Of a stretch of DNA of 64,000 nt, positions 19,157-28,206 are shown piece by piece. The DNA is taken from positions 1-64,000 of the forward strand of contig CATYJU010000006.1 in NCBI GenBank assembly GCA_958407995.1. The letters run 5' to 3'. How positions within the stretch are numbered: position 1 is the stretch's first letter; every line of letters begins with the position of its first letter. The stretch is from an uncultured Collinsella sp. (GTDB lineage Bacteria; Actinomycetota; Coriobacteriia; Coriobacteriales; Coriobacteriaceae). The position numbers and the translations under genes are program-made. The notes beneath the pieces are model-generated. The model did not search any database, was not told where the DNA came from, and saw nothing but the letters and a program-made list of their open reading frames with translations.

Positions 19157-19927
19157 CTAGTCCGTAGCACCGCTTTCGGTTCCATACGACGGCGAAGGCG
19201 CCTCGACCACATGGTGGTATCGATCGATATAGATTGCGCGGGCGCCCAGGCGTCGCACCAAATCCTGGTGATGCGTGCTCATCAAGACCGTCTTACCCGC
19301 CGCAACGTAGGCCAGCAAGAAATTGACCACGATGTCGCATGAGTCTTCGTCGAGCCCATTGGTAGGCTCGTCGAGGACCAAGATATCCGGGTTCATCGAC
19401 ACCACCGCAGCCAGCGCAACGCGCTTCTTTTGCCCGCCCGAGAGCTGATAGGGAGAGGCGTCGGCAAGGTCGGCAACCTGGAACAGCCCCATGGCATCGC
19501 GCACGCGGCACTCGAGCTCGTCTGCCGGCAGCCCCATCTGCGCGGGACCAAAAGCAACTTCCTCACCCACCGTAGCGCAAAAGAGCTGGGCGTCGGCATT
19601 CTGGAACACAAAGCCCACGCGCTGATGAAAACGCTGAGCGGCCGCAGAATCCTTTAGAAACGCCGCATCGATCACGTGCCCGTCAAACAGATATGCCCCT
19701 GCGTCCGCGAGTTCAAGGCCGTTGATAAGGCGCATAATCGTCGTCTTACCGCAGCCGTTAGGACCAAGCAGAGCAACGAGCTCCCCACGGTTCACCTGCA
19801 ATGACACACCATCGACAACCGTATGGCCCGCATAGGAAAACACCACGTCGCGAAACTCGATGAGCGGCGTGGCCTCGGCGCCAGCAGCACCGCTCGCGCC
19901 CATTGCGTCATTCGTATCGTTTGCCAA
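19157..19927 (-). CDS. cbiO: ECF transporter ATPase CbiO
   Basis: A 256-residue ABC ATPase energising nickel/cobalt uptake. Walker A is LGPNGCGKTT (about residues 56-65), the Q-loop is VFQNADAQLF, the signature is LSGGQKKRVALA, Walker B is ILVLDEPTNGLD, and the H-loop is STHHQD. The start appears to be TTG at 19927, with AAGGG upstream. It is third in a cbiMN-cbiQ-cbiO operon, 44 bp after cbiQ. Confidence 0.85.
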   Translation of the reverse strand: MANDTNDAMGASGAAGAEATPLIEFRDVVFSYAGHTVVDGVSLQVNRGELVALLGPNGCGKTTIMRLINGLELADAGAYLFDGHVIDAAFLKDSAAAQRFHQRVGFVFQNADAQLFCATVGEEVAFGPAQMGLPADELECRVRDAMGLFQVADLADASPYQLSGGQKKRVALAAVVSMNPDILVLDEPTNGLDEDSCDIVVNFLLAYVAAGKTVLMSTHHQDLVRRLGARAIYIDRYHHVVEAPSPSYGTESGATD

Positions 19928-19971
19928 AACGTCGCCCTTCCCTATTCATATCGACGGTTCGACCGCCCGCG

Positions 19972-20814
19972 TTACAGCACCGCGCACAACACGGCAAGCA
20001 GAACCACAACGGCCGCGTAAACGGCATCGCGCCAGCCAAACCCGGCGCGCGCGGGCGCCGGATACGCACCGGCAAAGCCGCGGCAAAGCATGGCCTCGTC
20101 CATCGCGCGGCTGCATTCCATCGCCTTGATAAAGGTCATGCCCATGATACCCGCGATCGAATCGGTACGCGAAAATCCCTCAGGCGCACGGCCAACGCTG
20201 CGCAGCATGACCGATTCGCACAGATTGTGCGCCGTGCGACCCAGCACCTCGATATGCTTGAGCGCCATATCAAACGTAAAGATAACTTCGTCGGGTAGAT
20301 GCAGCATCTTGAGCGCCGCCGACATGCGACTCCACGTGAGGGTCCACGAAACGCCCAGCACCAGCGACACATTAATGAAGGTCTTGAGCGCAATCTTGAG
20401 CATGGCGCCCGCGGCAGAAGCGTCCAGCAGCAAGGCGGGCAGCGCCAGAACCACGGCAAACCCCGCGGCGCCGAGCGCCGGCACAAAGGTCGCGCGCAGC
20501 CCGCGTGCAGGGCGCACGGCAACGAACACCAGCGCGATAGCCGCCATCAACATGAGGTACAGCGGGCTCTGCGTCAGACACACGCACAGGACGCAAACGA
20601 GCATCCCCACCAGGCGCACCGGAGCCGAAACGGAAGAAAGGGCGCGGTCGACCATCGACCCGCCCTTGTGCGCGCCACCGCCCAGGCGAACCCGCTCAAG
20701 CAGGCTCGCCAGGTGCAGGACATTCTTTTGCATTACACGATGCCGAGCGCCCGTGGGCTCGTATCGCTCCTCGGCCGCAAGCCAGCTAGGCAGCTCGACC
20801 GTCGCCATGAACAC
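19972..20814 (-). CDS. cbiQ: ECF transporter transmembrane protein CbiQ
   Basis: A 280-residue T-component. Several hydrophobic helices lie at about 65-140 and 255-280. The two cytoplasmic A-x-x-R-G-like coupling motifs appear as LCESVMLRSVGRAPEG and SRAMDEAMLCRGFAG. It overlaps the end of the cbiMN gene by 29 bp. A GTG at 20814 has AGGA at good spacing; the ATG at 20808 is the alternative. It passes energy from CbiO to the substrate-binding CbiM. Confidence 0.82.
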   Translation of the reverse strand: MFMATVELPSWLAAEERYEPTGARHRVMQKNVLHLASLLERVRLGGGAHKGGSMVDRALSSVSAPVRLVGMLVCVLCVCLTQSPLYLMLMAAIALVFVAVRPARGLRATFVPALGAAGFAVVLALPALLLDASAAGAMLKIALKTFINVSLVLGVSWTLTWSRMSAALKMLHLPDEVIFTFDMALKHIEVLGRTAHNLCESVMLRSVGRAPEGFSRTDSIAGIMGMTFIKAMECSRAMDEAMLCRGFAGAYPAPARAGFGWRDAVYAAVVVLLAVLCAVL

Positions 20815-21871
20815 CGCTTTCCTTAACCGTCAGCGAGATCAGGCGGAATACGATGGTGAGCACCGCCACGCCAATCACGCCCGAGAGGATATACATGGCA
20901 GCCTGGCCGCCAAAGCCAAGACCCTGCTCCTCGGAATAGGCCTGGAGATAATCGCCCGTGGGCAGTGCATCGGCAAAGGTCGGAGCGTCGAGGCCGACCG
21001 AAGCCTGCAGACTGTCGTCGCCAGCCTCCTGGACGGCGGTCGCGGCGCCCTCGGCGTCCCACTCGCCCCATGCGTCACCGGTGGCCAGCAGGCCCAGCGG
21101 CGTGGCAACGACAAGCACGGCGACCAGGATGAGCGTGGGGACCAGCGAGGTCTTCTTGGCGGTTGCGCCCTCGCCAGCAAGCTGTCCATCGACGGCCTCG
21201 GGCCCGACGATAAAGCTCGGCGCCGTCTTCTTAATGAAACCGTAGATAGCGGCGGTCGCCACGCCCTCGACCACACCGGCTACCAGCATATGCGGGATCA
21301 GCATGGCCGGAATGGAAACAGACAGCGGGAAGGGGCAGTACAGCGGGGCACCCGAGGCGTTGGTAAAGAGCATCGGCTGAATGCCAAACTCGATGGCAGC
21401 GCAAAGGGCAGCCACGCACAAGCCAACCCAGCCGCCCACGACGGCAGAGACCGAAGTGCCCCAGCTCTTGTCGTGCAGGCGGCTGTTGAGCGCGCGGAAT
21501 ACCATAGCGGCAACAAACGGCAGCACAAAGGCCATATTGAAGCAGTTGGCGCCAAAGGACAGGATGCCGCCGTCGCCAAACAGCAGCGCCTGAAGCGCCA
21601 ACGCGACCGAGACAGCGATAGCCGCAGCCTCGGGGCCCAGCAGCAGTGCGATAAGCGCGCCGCCGACGGCGTGGCCCGTGGTGCCGCCAGGCAGCGGCAC
21701 GTTGAACATCATGAGCAAAAAGGAGAAGGCGGCGCAAATACCCAGGAAGGCCATGTGCTCGCGGTCGAGCGTGGCGCGCACCTTCTTAATGCAATGAACC
21801 CAAACGGGCACCATTGCCACCGCCATGACGGCATCGGTCTGCGGGGACAGATAATTATCTGGAATGTGCAT
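20786..21871 (-). CDS. cbiM: Nickel/cobalt ECF substrate-binding protein CbiM fused to a PDGLE/CbiN-like domain
   Basis: A 361-residue membrane protein. The N-terminus MHIPDNYLSPQTDAV is the metal-binding start of CbiM/NikM, where the initiator Met and His2 bind the metal. GGTTGHAVGGALIALLLGP is a further CbiM signature. The C-terminal third (VATPLGLLATGDAWGEWD, then a last helix) is a PDGLE/CbiN-like domain, so M and N are fused as in NikMN. No cobalamin genes are near, and nickel and cobalt cannot be told apart from sequence. A promoter and dyad operator lie upstream. Confidence 0.88.
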   Translation of the reverse strand: MHIPDNYLSPQTDAVMAVAMVPVWVHCIKKVRATLDREHMAFLGICAAFSFLLMMFNVPLPGGTTGHAVGGALIALLLGPEAAAIAVSVALALQALLFGDGGILSFGANCFNMAFVLPFVAAMVFRALNSRLHDKSWGTSVSAVVGGWVGLCVAALCAAIEFGIQPMLFTNASGAPLYCPFPLSVSIPAMLIPHMLVAGVVEGVATAAIYGFIKKTAPSFIVGPEAVDGQLAGEGATAKKTSLVPTLILVAVLVVATPLGLLATGDAWGEWDAEGAATAVQEAGDDSLQASVGLDAPTFADALPTGDYLQAYSEEQGLGFGGQAAMYILSGVIGVAVLTIVFRLISLTVKESGVHGDGRAA

Positions 21872-21928
21872 GTACGCCTCCCGGTTGTCGACGCACAGAA
21901 TTGCAACGCCGCTTAAATCACCTTGTCA

Positions 21929-21995
21929 GTGTTACGCATTGTCAGATTCGTAACACGCCGCGGGCTATCATAGCAAAACGGCGTGCTGCCGACAA
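21929..21995 (-). promoter_or_regulatory. cbiM promoter and downstream dyad operator
   Basis: On the minus strand TTGTCG (21990-21995) and TATGAT (21967-21972) are separated by 17 bp. Just past the expected start point lies the dyad GTGTTACG-N12-CGTAACAC (21929-21956), a likely repressor site for a metal-responsive regulator. The -35 falls in the loop of the pheT terminator. Confidence 0.62.
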
Positions 21996-22009
21996 AGCAG
22001 CACGCCGTT
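21975..22009 (-). terminator. Terminator of the pheST operon
   Basis: A 13-bp stem AACGGCGTGCTGC/GCAGCACGCCGTT is followed on the minus strand by TTTTGC. About 110 bp of non-coding sequence separate it from the pheT stop. Confidence 0.85.
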
Positions 22010-22116
22010 ATGTAATGCGCGTGTCATATATGCAGGATCAACGGTGCCTTATTCCGAACACCGCGGTCACGTAGGACTCGGCGGCAGCCACCGCTGGCCT
22101 ATACCCAGCGCAAGCC

Positions 22117-24570
22117 CTAGCCGCGGACCTCGCCGTTTACGCCCTTGCATACCTTGGTGACGATCTTCTGGTGCGCCTTCTCGACTTCTTCGCTGGTGAG
22201 CGTGTGGTCGTCGGAGCGATACGTAAGCGCAAAGGCCATGGACTTCTTGCCCGCTCCGATGCGGATGGGATCGCGGTAGACGTCGAACAGGCGCACGCCC
22301 TCGAGCAGCTTGCCGCCGGCGCTGGTAATGCGGCGCTCAAGATCCTCGCAGGTCACAGCGTTGTCGACCACGATAGCAAGGTCGTGCTCAACGGCAGGAT
22401 ACTGCGAGAACTCGCGGTAGTTCTCCTGGTTGCGGGCGCCCTTGATCAGCTTGTCCAGATCGAGCTCGAAGGCAACGACGACCTCGTCGATGCCCATGGC
22501 TTCGCGCGCCTCGGGGTGGATCTCGCCGACCCAGCCCAGCACGGTGCCGCCGGACAGAACCTCGGCCGCACGACCCGGCTGCAAGAAAGCGTAGCCCTCG
22601 CCCTCGACGGGACGGAAGCGAACCTTCTCGATGCGCAGCTGGGCGAGCAGCTCCTCGACAATGCCCTTGCCAAAGAAGAAGCGCAGCTTGCGGTACTTCA
22701 TGGTCCAAGACTGCTCGCTCCACTGGCCCGAGAGCACGCCCGCCACGGACTTAGTCTCCTTGGGCAGGCTGGCGTTCTCGCGGCCATGGAACAGGCTGCC
22801 GACCTCGTACAGGTGCACGTTGGGCGTGCCGTGGGCCTCGTTATAGGCAACGGACTGCAGCAGGCCCGGCAGCAGCGAACGACGCATCTCGGTCTGCTCG
22901 GCTACCAGCGGGTTCATGAGCACCACGGGACAGCCGCGGCCTTCGGTGGACATACCGATCTTCTCCAGGTCGCCCGGGGCGGCAAAGCCAAAGGTCGTGG
23001 TCTCGTTGAGACCGCAGGCGCGCAGGATCTCGCCGACCTTACGGGTGAGCTTCTGCTCGCGGGTCAGGCCGCCGATGTGGTTCTTGGCAGCCGGAATGGT
23101 CGCCGTCACGCGGCCCATGCCCCACAGGCGCAGGACCTCCTCGATCAGGTCGATCTCGCGCGGCAGGTCGGGACGGAAGCTCGGCGGGGTGACCATAAAG
23201 TCCTCGCCGTCGCGCTCGACGGTGCAGCCCAGGCGGGTGAGCGAGCGCTCGATAAAGTCAGGCTCGATGTCGGCGCCGCAGATGGCATGCACGCGGGCCA
23301 GGCGCAGCTTAATGCTGTCGATGGTCTTGGGCGCGGGGAACACATCCACGTAGCCGGGAGCGACCTCGCCGCCGGCGATCTCCTCGATGAGCGCGCAGGT
23401 AACGTTGGCGACGTCCACGCAGCCGGTCTCGTCGACCTGGCGCTCAAAGCGAATGGAGGCGTCGGAGATCAGCGACAGATCGCGGCTGGTGTGCGAGGTG
23501 CGACCGGCGTTGAAGCAGGCGCTCTCGACCATCACGTCGACGGTGTCGTCCTCGATCTCGGAATCCATGCCGCCCATAACGCCGGCCAATGCCACGGGAC
23601 GCTCGCCGTCGGTGATAAGGCCCATGCCGGCGTCGAGCGTGCGCTCCTCGCCGTCGAGCGTCGTGAACTTCTCATCCTGTTGGGCGGCGCGAACCACCAC
23701 GCGGCGCCTGCCCTCGCGCTCGGCAAAGGTGTCCAGGTCAAAGGCGTGCAGCGGCTGACCGGTGAGCATCATCACGTAGTTGGTGATATCGACAATGTTG
23801 TTGTGCGGACGCACGCCCAGGGCGTTGAGGCGCTTGACCATCCAGTCGGGCGAGGGACCGACCTTCACGTTGCGCACGATGCGGGCGACGTAGCGGTCGC
23901 ACAGGCCCTCGTCGGCAATCTCGACCGAAAGCTCGTCGTCGGTCGCGCGGCCGGTCTCGGCCTTGATGGCGGGCAGCTCAACGTGGAAATCGCGGTCGAA
24001 GATGGCGCCGGTCTCGCGGGCCATGCCGATCATGGACAGGCAGTCGGGACGGTTGGGCGTGATCTCGCAGTCGAGCACGGTGTCGCTCGAGCCCACATAC
24101 TCGGCAAACGGCATGCCGCAGGGCGTATCCTCGGGCAGGATCATAATGCCGGAGTGGTCGCCGCCCAGGCCGAGCTCGCGCGCAGAGCAGTTCATGCCCA
24201 TGGACACGACGCCGCGAAGCTTGCTCTTCTTGATCTTGACGTCGCCGGGCAGGACAGCGCCAATCATGGCCGTGACGATGTGGTCGCCGGCCTCGAAGTT
24301 CTGCGCGCCGCAGACGATCTGCAGCGGAGCGGGGTTGCCGTCGGCGTCGAGATTCTTGTCACCCACGTCGACCGAGCACACATACATGTGGTCGCTATCG
24401 GGATGCGGGGTCTTGGTGAGCACCTTGGCAGTCACCACGTGGTCGAAGGACTCGCCCACGGTGTCGATCGCCTCGACCTCGGTGCCGGTACGGATATATT
24501 CGTCCGAAAGGGTCTTGGGATCCTCCGGAATATCGATCATGGTCTTGAGCCAGTCGTAAGAAACACGCAT
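22117..24570 (-). CDS. pheT: Phenylalanine--tRNA ligase beta subunit
   Basis: An 817-residue beta subunit of the (alpha-beta)2 enzyme that charges tRNA-Phe. Seen: the N-terminal MRVSYDWLKTMIDI; a tRNA-binding (EMAP-like) domain at about 40-155, including KIKKSKLRGVVSMGMNCSA; the B3/B4 editing domain (ANVTCALIEEIAGG region and GVMGGMDSEI); and the B5 domain with a C-terminal FDX-ACB anticodon-binding domain (SQYPAVEHDLAIVVD). The length is normal. AAAGGAG precedes the ATG. It follows pheS by 184 bp, and that gap carries one copy of the conserved structured repeat. Confidence 0.95.
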   Translation of the reverse strand: MRVSYDWLKTMIDIPEDPKTLSDEYIRTGTEVEAIDTVGESFDHVVTAKVLTKTPHPDSDHMYVCSVDVGDKNLDADGNPAPLQIVCGAQNFEAGDHIVTAMIGAVLPGDVKIKKSKLRGVVSMGMNCSARELGLGGDHSGIMILPEDTPCGMPFAEYVGSSDTVLDCEITPNRPDCLSMIGMARETGAIFDRDFHVELPAIKAETGRATDDELSVEIADEGLCDRYVARIVRNVKVGPSPDWMVKRLNALGVRPHNNIVDITNYVMMLTGQPLHAFDLDTFAEREGRRRVVVRAAQQDEKFTTLDGEERTLDAGMGLITDGERPVALAGVMGGMDSEIEDDTVDVMVESACFNAGRTSHTSRDLSLISDASIRFERQVDETGCVDVANVTCALIEEIAGGEVAPGYVDVFPAPKTIDSIKLRLARVHAICGADIEPDFIERSLTRLGCTVERDGEDFMVTPPSFRPDLPREIDLIEEVLRLWGMGRVTATIPAAKNHIGGLTREQKLTRKVGEILRACGLNETTTFGFAAPGDLEKIGMSTEGRGCPVVLMNPLVAEQTEMRRSLLPGLLQSVAYNEAHGTPNVHLYEVGSLFHGRENASLPKETKSVAGVLSGQWSEQSWTMKYRKLRFFFGKGIVEELLAQLRIEKVRFRPVEGEGYAFLQPGRAAEVLSGGTVLGWVGEIHPEAREAMGIDEVVVAFELDLDKLIKGARNQENYREFSQYPAVEHDLAIVVDNAVTCEDLERRITSAGGKLLEGVRLFDVYRDPIRIGAGKKSMAFALTYRSDDHTLTSEEVEKAHQKIVTKVCKGVNGEVRG

Positions 24571-24658
24571 CTAGCTCTCCTTTCATACTGAAAGCCTGCG
24601 AAGAGATGCAGGTGGAAACTTCAACTTTGTGAACATTCCTTACAAAGCGAGGGTTGTC

Positions 24659-24741
24659 CAAGTGCGGCAGATCGGCCCGAAAGAGGAGCGCCGCGTACTT
24701 TGGTACGCAAGCGACGAATGAGCGCCGAGGTGCCGTGCTTG
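24659..24741 (+). repeat. Structured repeat, copy A
   Basis: Read on the plus strand: outer stem CAAGTGCGGCA/TGCCGTGCTTG, second stem TCGGC/GCCGA, conserved GAAAGAGGAG (24679-24688), inner hairpin GCGTAC-TTTG-GTACGC, conserved CGACGAATGA (24712-24721). The same order, with the same loop sequences but different stem sequences, recurs at 51067-51164. The biological strand is unknown. Confidence 0.75.
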
Positions 24742-24754
24742 GGCAAGCCGCAGC

Positions 24755-25831
24755 CTAGAACTGATTCAAGAAGCGCATATCGCCAGTCATGAGCGTTCTG
24801 AGGTCGGGCAAGTCGTAGCGCAGTGCCGCGACGCGCTCGGCGCCAATGCCAAAGGCGAAGCCGGTGTACTTCTCGGGGTCGATGCCGCAGTTGATAAGGA
24901 CGTTGGGGTCGACCATGCCGCAGCCCAGAATCTCAATCCAGCCGCTGTGCTTGCAGAAGTTGCAGCCCTTGCCGCCGCACACGTGGCAGCTCACGTCCAC
25001 CTCGCAGGAAGGCTCGGTGAAGGGGAAGAAGTGAGGGCGGTAACGCGTCTTGCGGTCCTCGCCAAACATGCACTTAACAAAGTAGTCGAGCGTGCCCTTA
25101 AGATCGCCAAAGGTGATACCCTCGTCGACGACCAGGCCCTCGATCTGGTTGAACTGCGGCAGGTGGCAGGCGTCGGCCGTGTCGGGGCGATAGACGGTGC
25201 CCGGGCAGATCATGTAGATGGGCGGCTTTTGCGACTCCATGGTATGGATCTGCACGCCCGAAGTCTGGGTGCGCAGCAGTACGTCGGACTCGCCATGGGC
25301 ATGCGCCTCGGGGTGCGCGACGCTGCCGGGGTTGTTGTCGACCACGTAGAAGGTATCGCGGGCCGAGCGGCTCGGGTGATCCATGGGGGCGTTGAGCGCG
25401 GTGAAGTTGTAGTAGGAGGTGTCGACCATGGGACCGGACTCGACGGTGTAGCCGATGCCGCAGAAGATGTCCTCGGCCTCCTCGATGATCTGCTTGATCA
25501 GGTGCTGGTGACCGATCTGCGGACGGATGCCCGGCAGCGTGATGTCGACGGCGTCGTGCTCCAGTGCGTGCTTGAGGGCGGCGGCCTTCATCTCGGTCGT
25601 GCGCTCGTCGAGCATGCCCTCGATCAGCTGGCGCATCTCGTTGGCGCGCTTGCCCATCACGGGGCGATCCTCGGGGGCGAGCTTGCCCATCATGCGCATC
25701 AGGCCGGTAATACGGCCCTTGCGGCCGAGCAGCTCAACGCGCGCAGCCTCGAGCTTGGCGGCGTCGTCGGCGCCTGCGACGAGCTCCTTGGCCTCTTCCT
25801 CGAGTTTGACCAGATCATCAATCAGACTCAT
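24755..25831 (-). CDS. pheS: Phenylalanine--tRNA ligase alpha subunit
   Basis: A 358-residue catalytic subunit. The start at 25831 (MSLIDDLVKLEEEAKELV) has AAAGGGAAG upstream; the frame is open for 37 more codons, which would run into the T-box leader. An N-terminal coiled coil (about 1-90) precedes the class II core. Motif 2 is around GTVYRPDTADACHLPQFNQI and motif 3 is GFAFGIGAERVAAL. The insert CHVCGGKGCNFCKHSGW gives a four-cysteine zinc-ribbon-like segment, typical of actinobacterial and many other PheS proteins. It is controlled by the T-box upstream. Confidence 0.95.
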   Translation of the reverse strand: MSLIDDLVKLEEEAKELVAGADDAAKLEAARVELLGRKGRITGLMRMMGKLAPEDRPVMGKRANEMRQLIEGMLDERTTEMKAAALKHALEHDAVDITLPGIRPQIGHQHLIKQIIEEAEDIFCGIGYTVESGPMVDTSYYNFTALNAPMDHPSRSARDTFYVVDNNPGSVAHPEAHAHGESDVLLRTQTSGVQIHTMESQKPPIYMICPGTVYRPDTADACHLPQFNQIEGLVVDEGITFGDLKGTLDYFVKCMFGEDRKTRYRPHFFPFTEPSCEVDVSCHVCGGKGCNFCKHSGWIEILGCGMVDPNVLINCGIDPEKYTGFAFGIGAERVAALRYDLPDLRTLMTGDMRFLNQF

Positions 25832-25915
25832 GTCTTCCCTTTCGTCTCTCGCGCATCTGCGCTGCGGGGCGGCAGGTGCCGCCCGACGTTGCGGATGCGC
25901 GGCCCGGTTCGGTAA

Positions 25916-25957
25916 CAAAAAACCGTCCTCGGGCATGTGCATTGCCCAAGGACGGTT
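25916..25957 (-). terminator. T-box terminator hairpin
   Basis: The stem AACCGTCCTTGGGCA with TGCCCGAGGACGGTT is followed by TTTTTT on the minus strand. Its 5' part can alternatively pair with the T-box region as an antiterminator. Confidence 0.88.
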
Positions 25958-26205
25958 GAATTCCGCGGTACCACCTTGTTTGACCCGGCGGATGTCTGGC
26001 CCGCCGCGCCCACTCTGTGCCCCTTGTCGCGAGGCTCACGGCTTCCCTACTGGGGACATCGCCGCCGCCGGCCGCGCGCCCGTTGAGGTCGCTGCTCGGG
26101 AGTGAACGCTTGGCCCTTGTCACCGCAGGAAGGCTTGCAGCCCATGACCTTCCCTCTCTTGCCGGCGACGCAGCGGGCAAAACCCTCTCCGTCAACGCAT
26201 TGGGC
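25958..26205 (-). promoter_or_regulatory. T-box leader controlling pheST
   Basis: The minus-strand leader contains the canonical T-box sequence AAGGTGGTACCGCGGAAT (25960-25977), which binds the uncharged tRNA acceptor end. It sits immediately before an intrinsic terminator and about 130 nt before pheS. A stem I-like GC-rich region lies 5' of it. The codon UUC followed by A, at about 26104-26106, is a plausible phenylalanine specifier. Uncharged tRNA-Phe should favour antitermination. Confidence 0.9.
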
Positions 26206-26336
26206 TATAGGATAACACATTCTGCGATCGTATCGCCGCGTTCCGTTTTGTTCGCGCTGGGTACAAGACGAGTAGCTGTGCAAACTGGCTGTGCGCCCAC
26301 CCGTGACGCGCGGCCTGCGAGATTAAGGATATAGGT

Positions 26337-27911
26337 ATGGGAAAGAAACACGATAAGAAGGTCGAACCCGTAGCAGACAAGACGCCCAAAGGCATGAAGG
26401 TCGATAAGGCCGTCAAAAAATTCCGCAAGCTCGAGGGCAAGCTGTGGACCCGCGAGTACCTGCTCAAGATTGCCGAGTTTGACGGCGCGACCATTGCCCC
26501 CGCCAACGGCGCCGCAGCGCGCACCGACGCCATGGGCACCCTTGCCGGCGAGCACCATAAGCTCCTGACCAGCAAAAAGTCTGTCGAACTTGTGCACTCG
26601 CTGGCACGCGAGACCGTCGCCGGCGGCAAGATCGACGACCCGCAGCTGCTCGACGAGATCCGCGTGCTCGGCCGCGACCAGCGCGAGGCAAGCGTCATCC
26701 CCACCGAGGAGGCCGAGGCCTGGACCAGGCTCACCTGCGAGGCCGACGCCGTGTGGCACAAGGCCAAGACGGCCAATGACTGGGCGAGCTTTGAGCCCTA
26801 TGTGGATAGAATCGTCGCCCAACTTAAGCATCAGGCCGAGCTCATGGATCCCAAGCGCGATCCATACGATGTTTGGCTCGACCAGTACGAGCGCGGCCTT
26901 TCCGCCAAGAGCTTCGACGCGTTTTGCGACGAGGTCAAGGCCACGGTCGTGCCGCTCGTGCACGCCATCGGCGAGCGCGGCCAGCAGCCCGCTGCCGACT
27001 TTTTGCACGCCCGCGTGCCCGAGGCCGCCCAGCGCGCCATGAGCTTCGACCTTATGAAGCTCGTCGGCCTGGACCTGAACGACACCACGCTTGCCTTTAC
27101 CGAGCACCCGTTTAGCGAGGGCTTTGCCGTGGGCGACGCGCGCATCGCGACGCACATCTACGAGAACGACTGCATCTCCAACGTCTACAGCATCATCCAC
27201 GAGGCGGGACACGCCATGTACGAGCTGGGCGTCAATCCTACCTATGCGCGCACCTGCCTTGAAGGTGGCACCTCCATGGGCATCCACGAGAGCCAGAGCC
27301 GCTTCTTCGAGAACACCGTGGGCCGCAGCCGCGCCTTTATGGGCCCGCTGCTCGAGGTGCTGCGCCGTCACGCGCCCGAGGTCTATGGCAGCGTGGACGA
27401 GGATACGCTCTACCACGCCGTGAACATCGCACAGCCGTCGCTGATCCGCACCGAGGCCGACGAGCTCACCTATCCGCTGCACGTTATGGTGCGCTACGAG
27501 ATTGAGCGCATGCTGTTTGCCGGCGAGGCCACGGCCAAGGATATCCCCGCGCTTTGGAACCGCTTTATGGACGAGTACCTGGGCATTCCCGTTCCCGACG
27601 ACACGCGCGGCTGCCTGCAGGATACGCACTGGAGCGGCGGCTCGTTTGGCTACTTCCCCACGTATGCGCTGGGCAGCGCCTACGACGCCATGTTCGTGCC
27701 GGCCATGTGCCGCGACGGCGTCGACCTCACCGGTGCCTGCGCGAGCGGCCACCTGGCGCCTGTCCGTGCCTGGCTGGGTGAGCACATTTGGCAGTGGGGC
27801 CGCGCCAAGGACGCATCGGAGCTCATTGAGGGCGCCTGCGGCATGGCGTTTGATGCCCGCTACTACTGCAGCTACCTCCAGGACAAGTTCACCACGCTGT
27901 ACCAGCTGTAA
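26337..27911 (+). CDS. M32 family metallocarboxypeptidase
   Basis: A 524-residue zinc carboxypeptidase of the Taq/Pfu type, which removes C-terminal residues from peptides. Zinc-binding HEAGH (His288, Glu289, His292) is followed by the third-ligand region GIHESQSRFFEN. Other family markers are the HPFSEGFAVGDARIATH segment, IRTEADELTYPLH and CLQDTHWSGGSFGYFPTYALG. There is no signal peptide, so it should be cytoplasmic. The basic N-terminal 15 residues (GKKHDKKVEPVADKTPKG) are an extension. Its 3' end abuts the inverted-repeat element at 27934-28170. Confidence 0.92.
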   Translation: MGKKHDKKVEPVADKTPKGMKVDKAVKKFRKLEGKLWTREYLLKIAEFDGATIAPANGAAARTDAMGTLAGEHHKLLTSKKSVELVHSLARETVAGGKIDDPQLLDEIRVLGRDQREASVIPTEEAEAWTRLTCEADAVWHKAKTANDWASFEPYVDRIVAQLKHQAELMDPKRDPYDVWLDQYERGLSAKSFDAFCDEVKATVVPLVHAIGERGQQPAADFLHARVPEAAQRAMSFDLMKLVGLDLNDTTLAFTEHPFSEGFAVGDARIATHIYENDCISNVYSIIHEAGHAMYELGVNPTYARTCLEGGTSMGIHESQSRFFENTVGRSRAFMGPLLEVLRRHAPEVYGSVDEDTLYHAVNIAQPSLIRTEADELTYPLHVMVRYEIERMLFAGEATAKDIPALWNRFMDEYLGIPVPDDTRGCLQDTHWSGGSFGYFPTYALGSAYDAMFVPAMCRDGVDLTGACASGHLAPVRAWLGEHIWQWGRAKDASELIEGACGMAFDARYYCSYLQDKFTTLYQL

Positions 27912-27933
27912 AATCAGAGCAGCACCCCGAGGG

Positions 27934-28170
27934 GCCGTGTGCAAAAAAGGGCAAATATGAGTACTGTTGCCATGCTTGCAACATTTATTCTGGGCTAAAA
28001 AGAGGTCCTAAGTGAGATTTATTCTTACTTAGGACCTCTTTTATTGGACATATGAGGAGATATGCAAGTCGGAATGGTGTTCAAATGGCGCCAACATGAG
28101 CTTTGAAGGCAAGTATTGCTGTTACTAAATTTGTGACAGTACTCATATTTGCCATTTTTTGCACACAGCC
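27934..28170. repeat. 237-bp inverted-repeat element with internal hairpin
   Basis: The terminal arms 27934-27968 and 28136-28170 are 35 bp each and match at 33 positions (core GTGTGCAAAAAA, GGCAAATATGAGTACTGT). Inside, 27998-28013 and 28027-28042 form a 16-bp perfect stem (AAAAGAGGTCCTAAGT). There is no ORF and no obvious target duplication. MITE-like in form. Confidence 0.75.
27997..28043. terminator. Bidirectional terminator inside the inverted-repeat element
   Basis: The 16-bp stem AAAAGAGGTCCTAAGT with a 13-nt loop gives TTTT on both strands. It sits between the convergent carboxypeptidase and glmM genes, so it can end both transcripts. Confidence 0.75.
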
Positions 28171-28206
28171 TATTAATAACCCCCTGACAAACGGTCCCGA
28201 AGGCCC

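Noticed and set aside
21872..22116. Cobalamin riboswitch before cbiM
   Set aside because: No B12-box-like sequence is present. The gap is filled by a terminator, a promoter and a dyad operator.
22171..24591. 806-codon open frame opposite pheT
   Set aside because: Shadow frame without motifs; pheT is certain on the other strand.
26205..27944. 579-codon open frame opposite the M32 peptidase
   Set aside because: Shadow frame; the plus-strand protein carries all M32 motifs.
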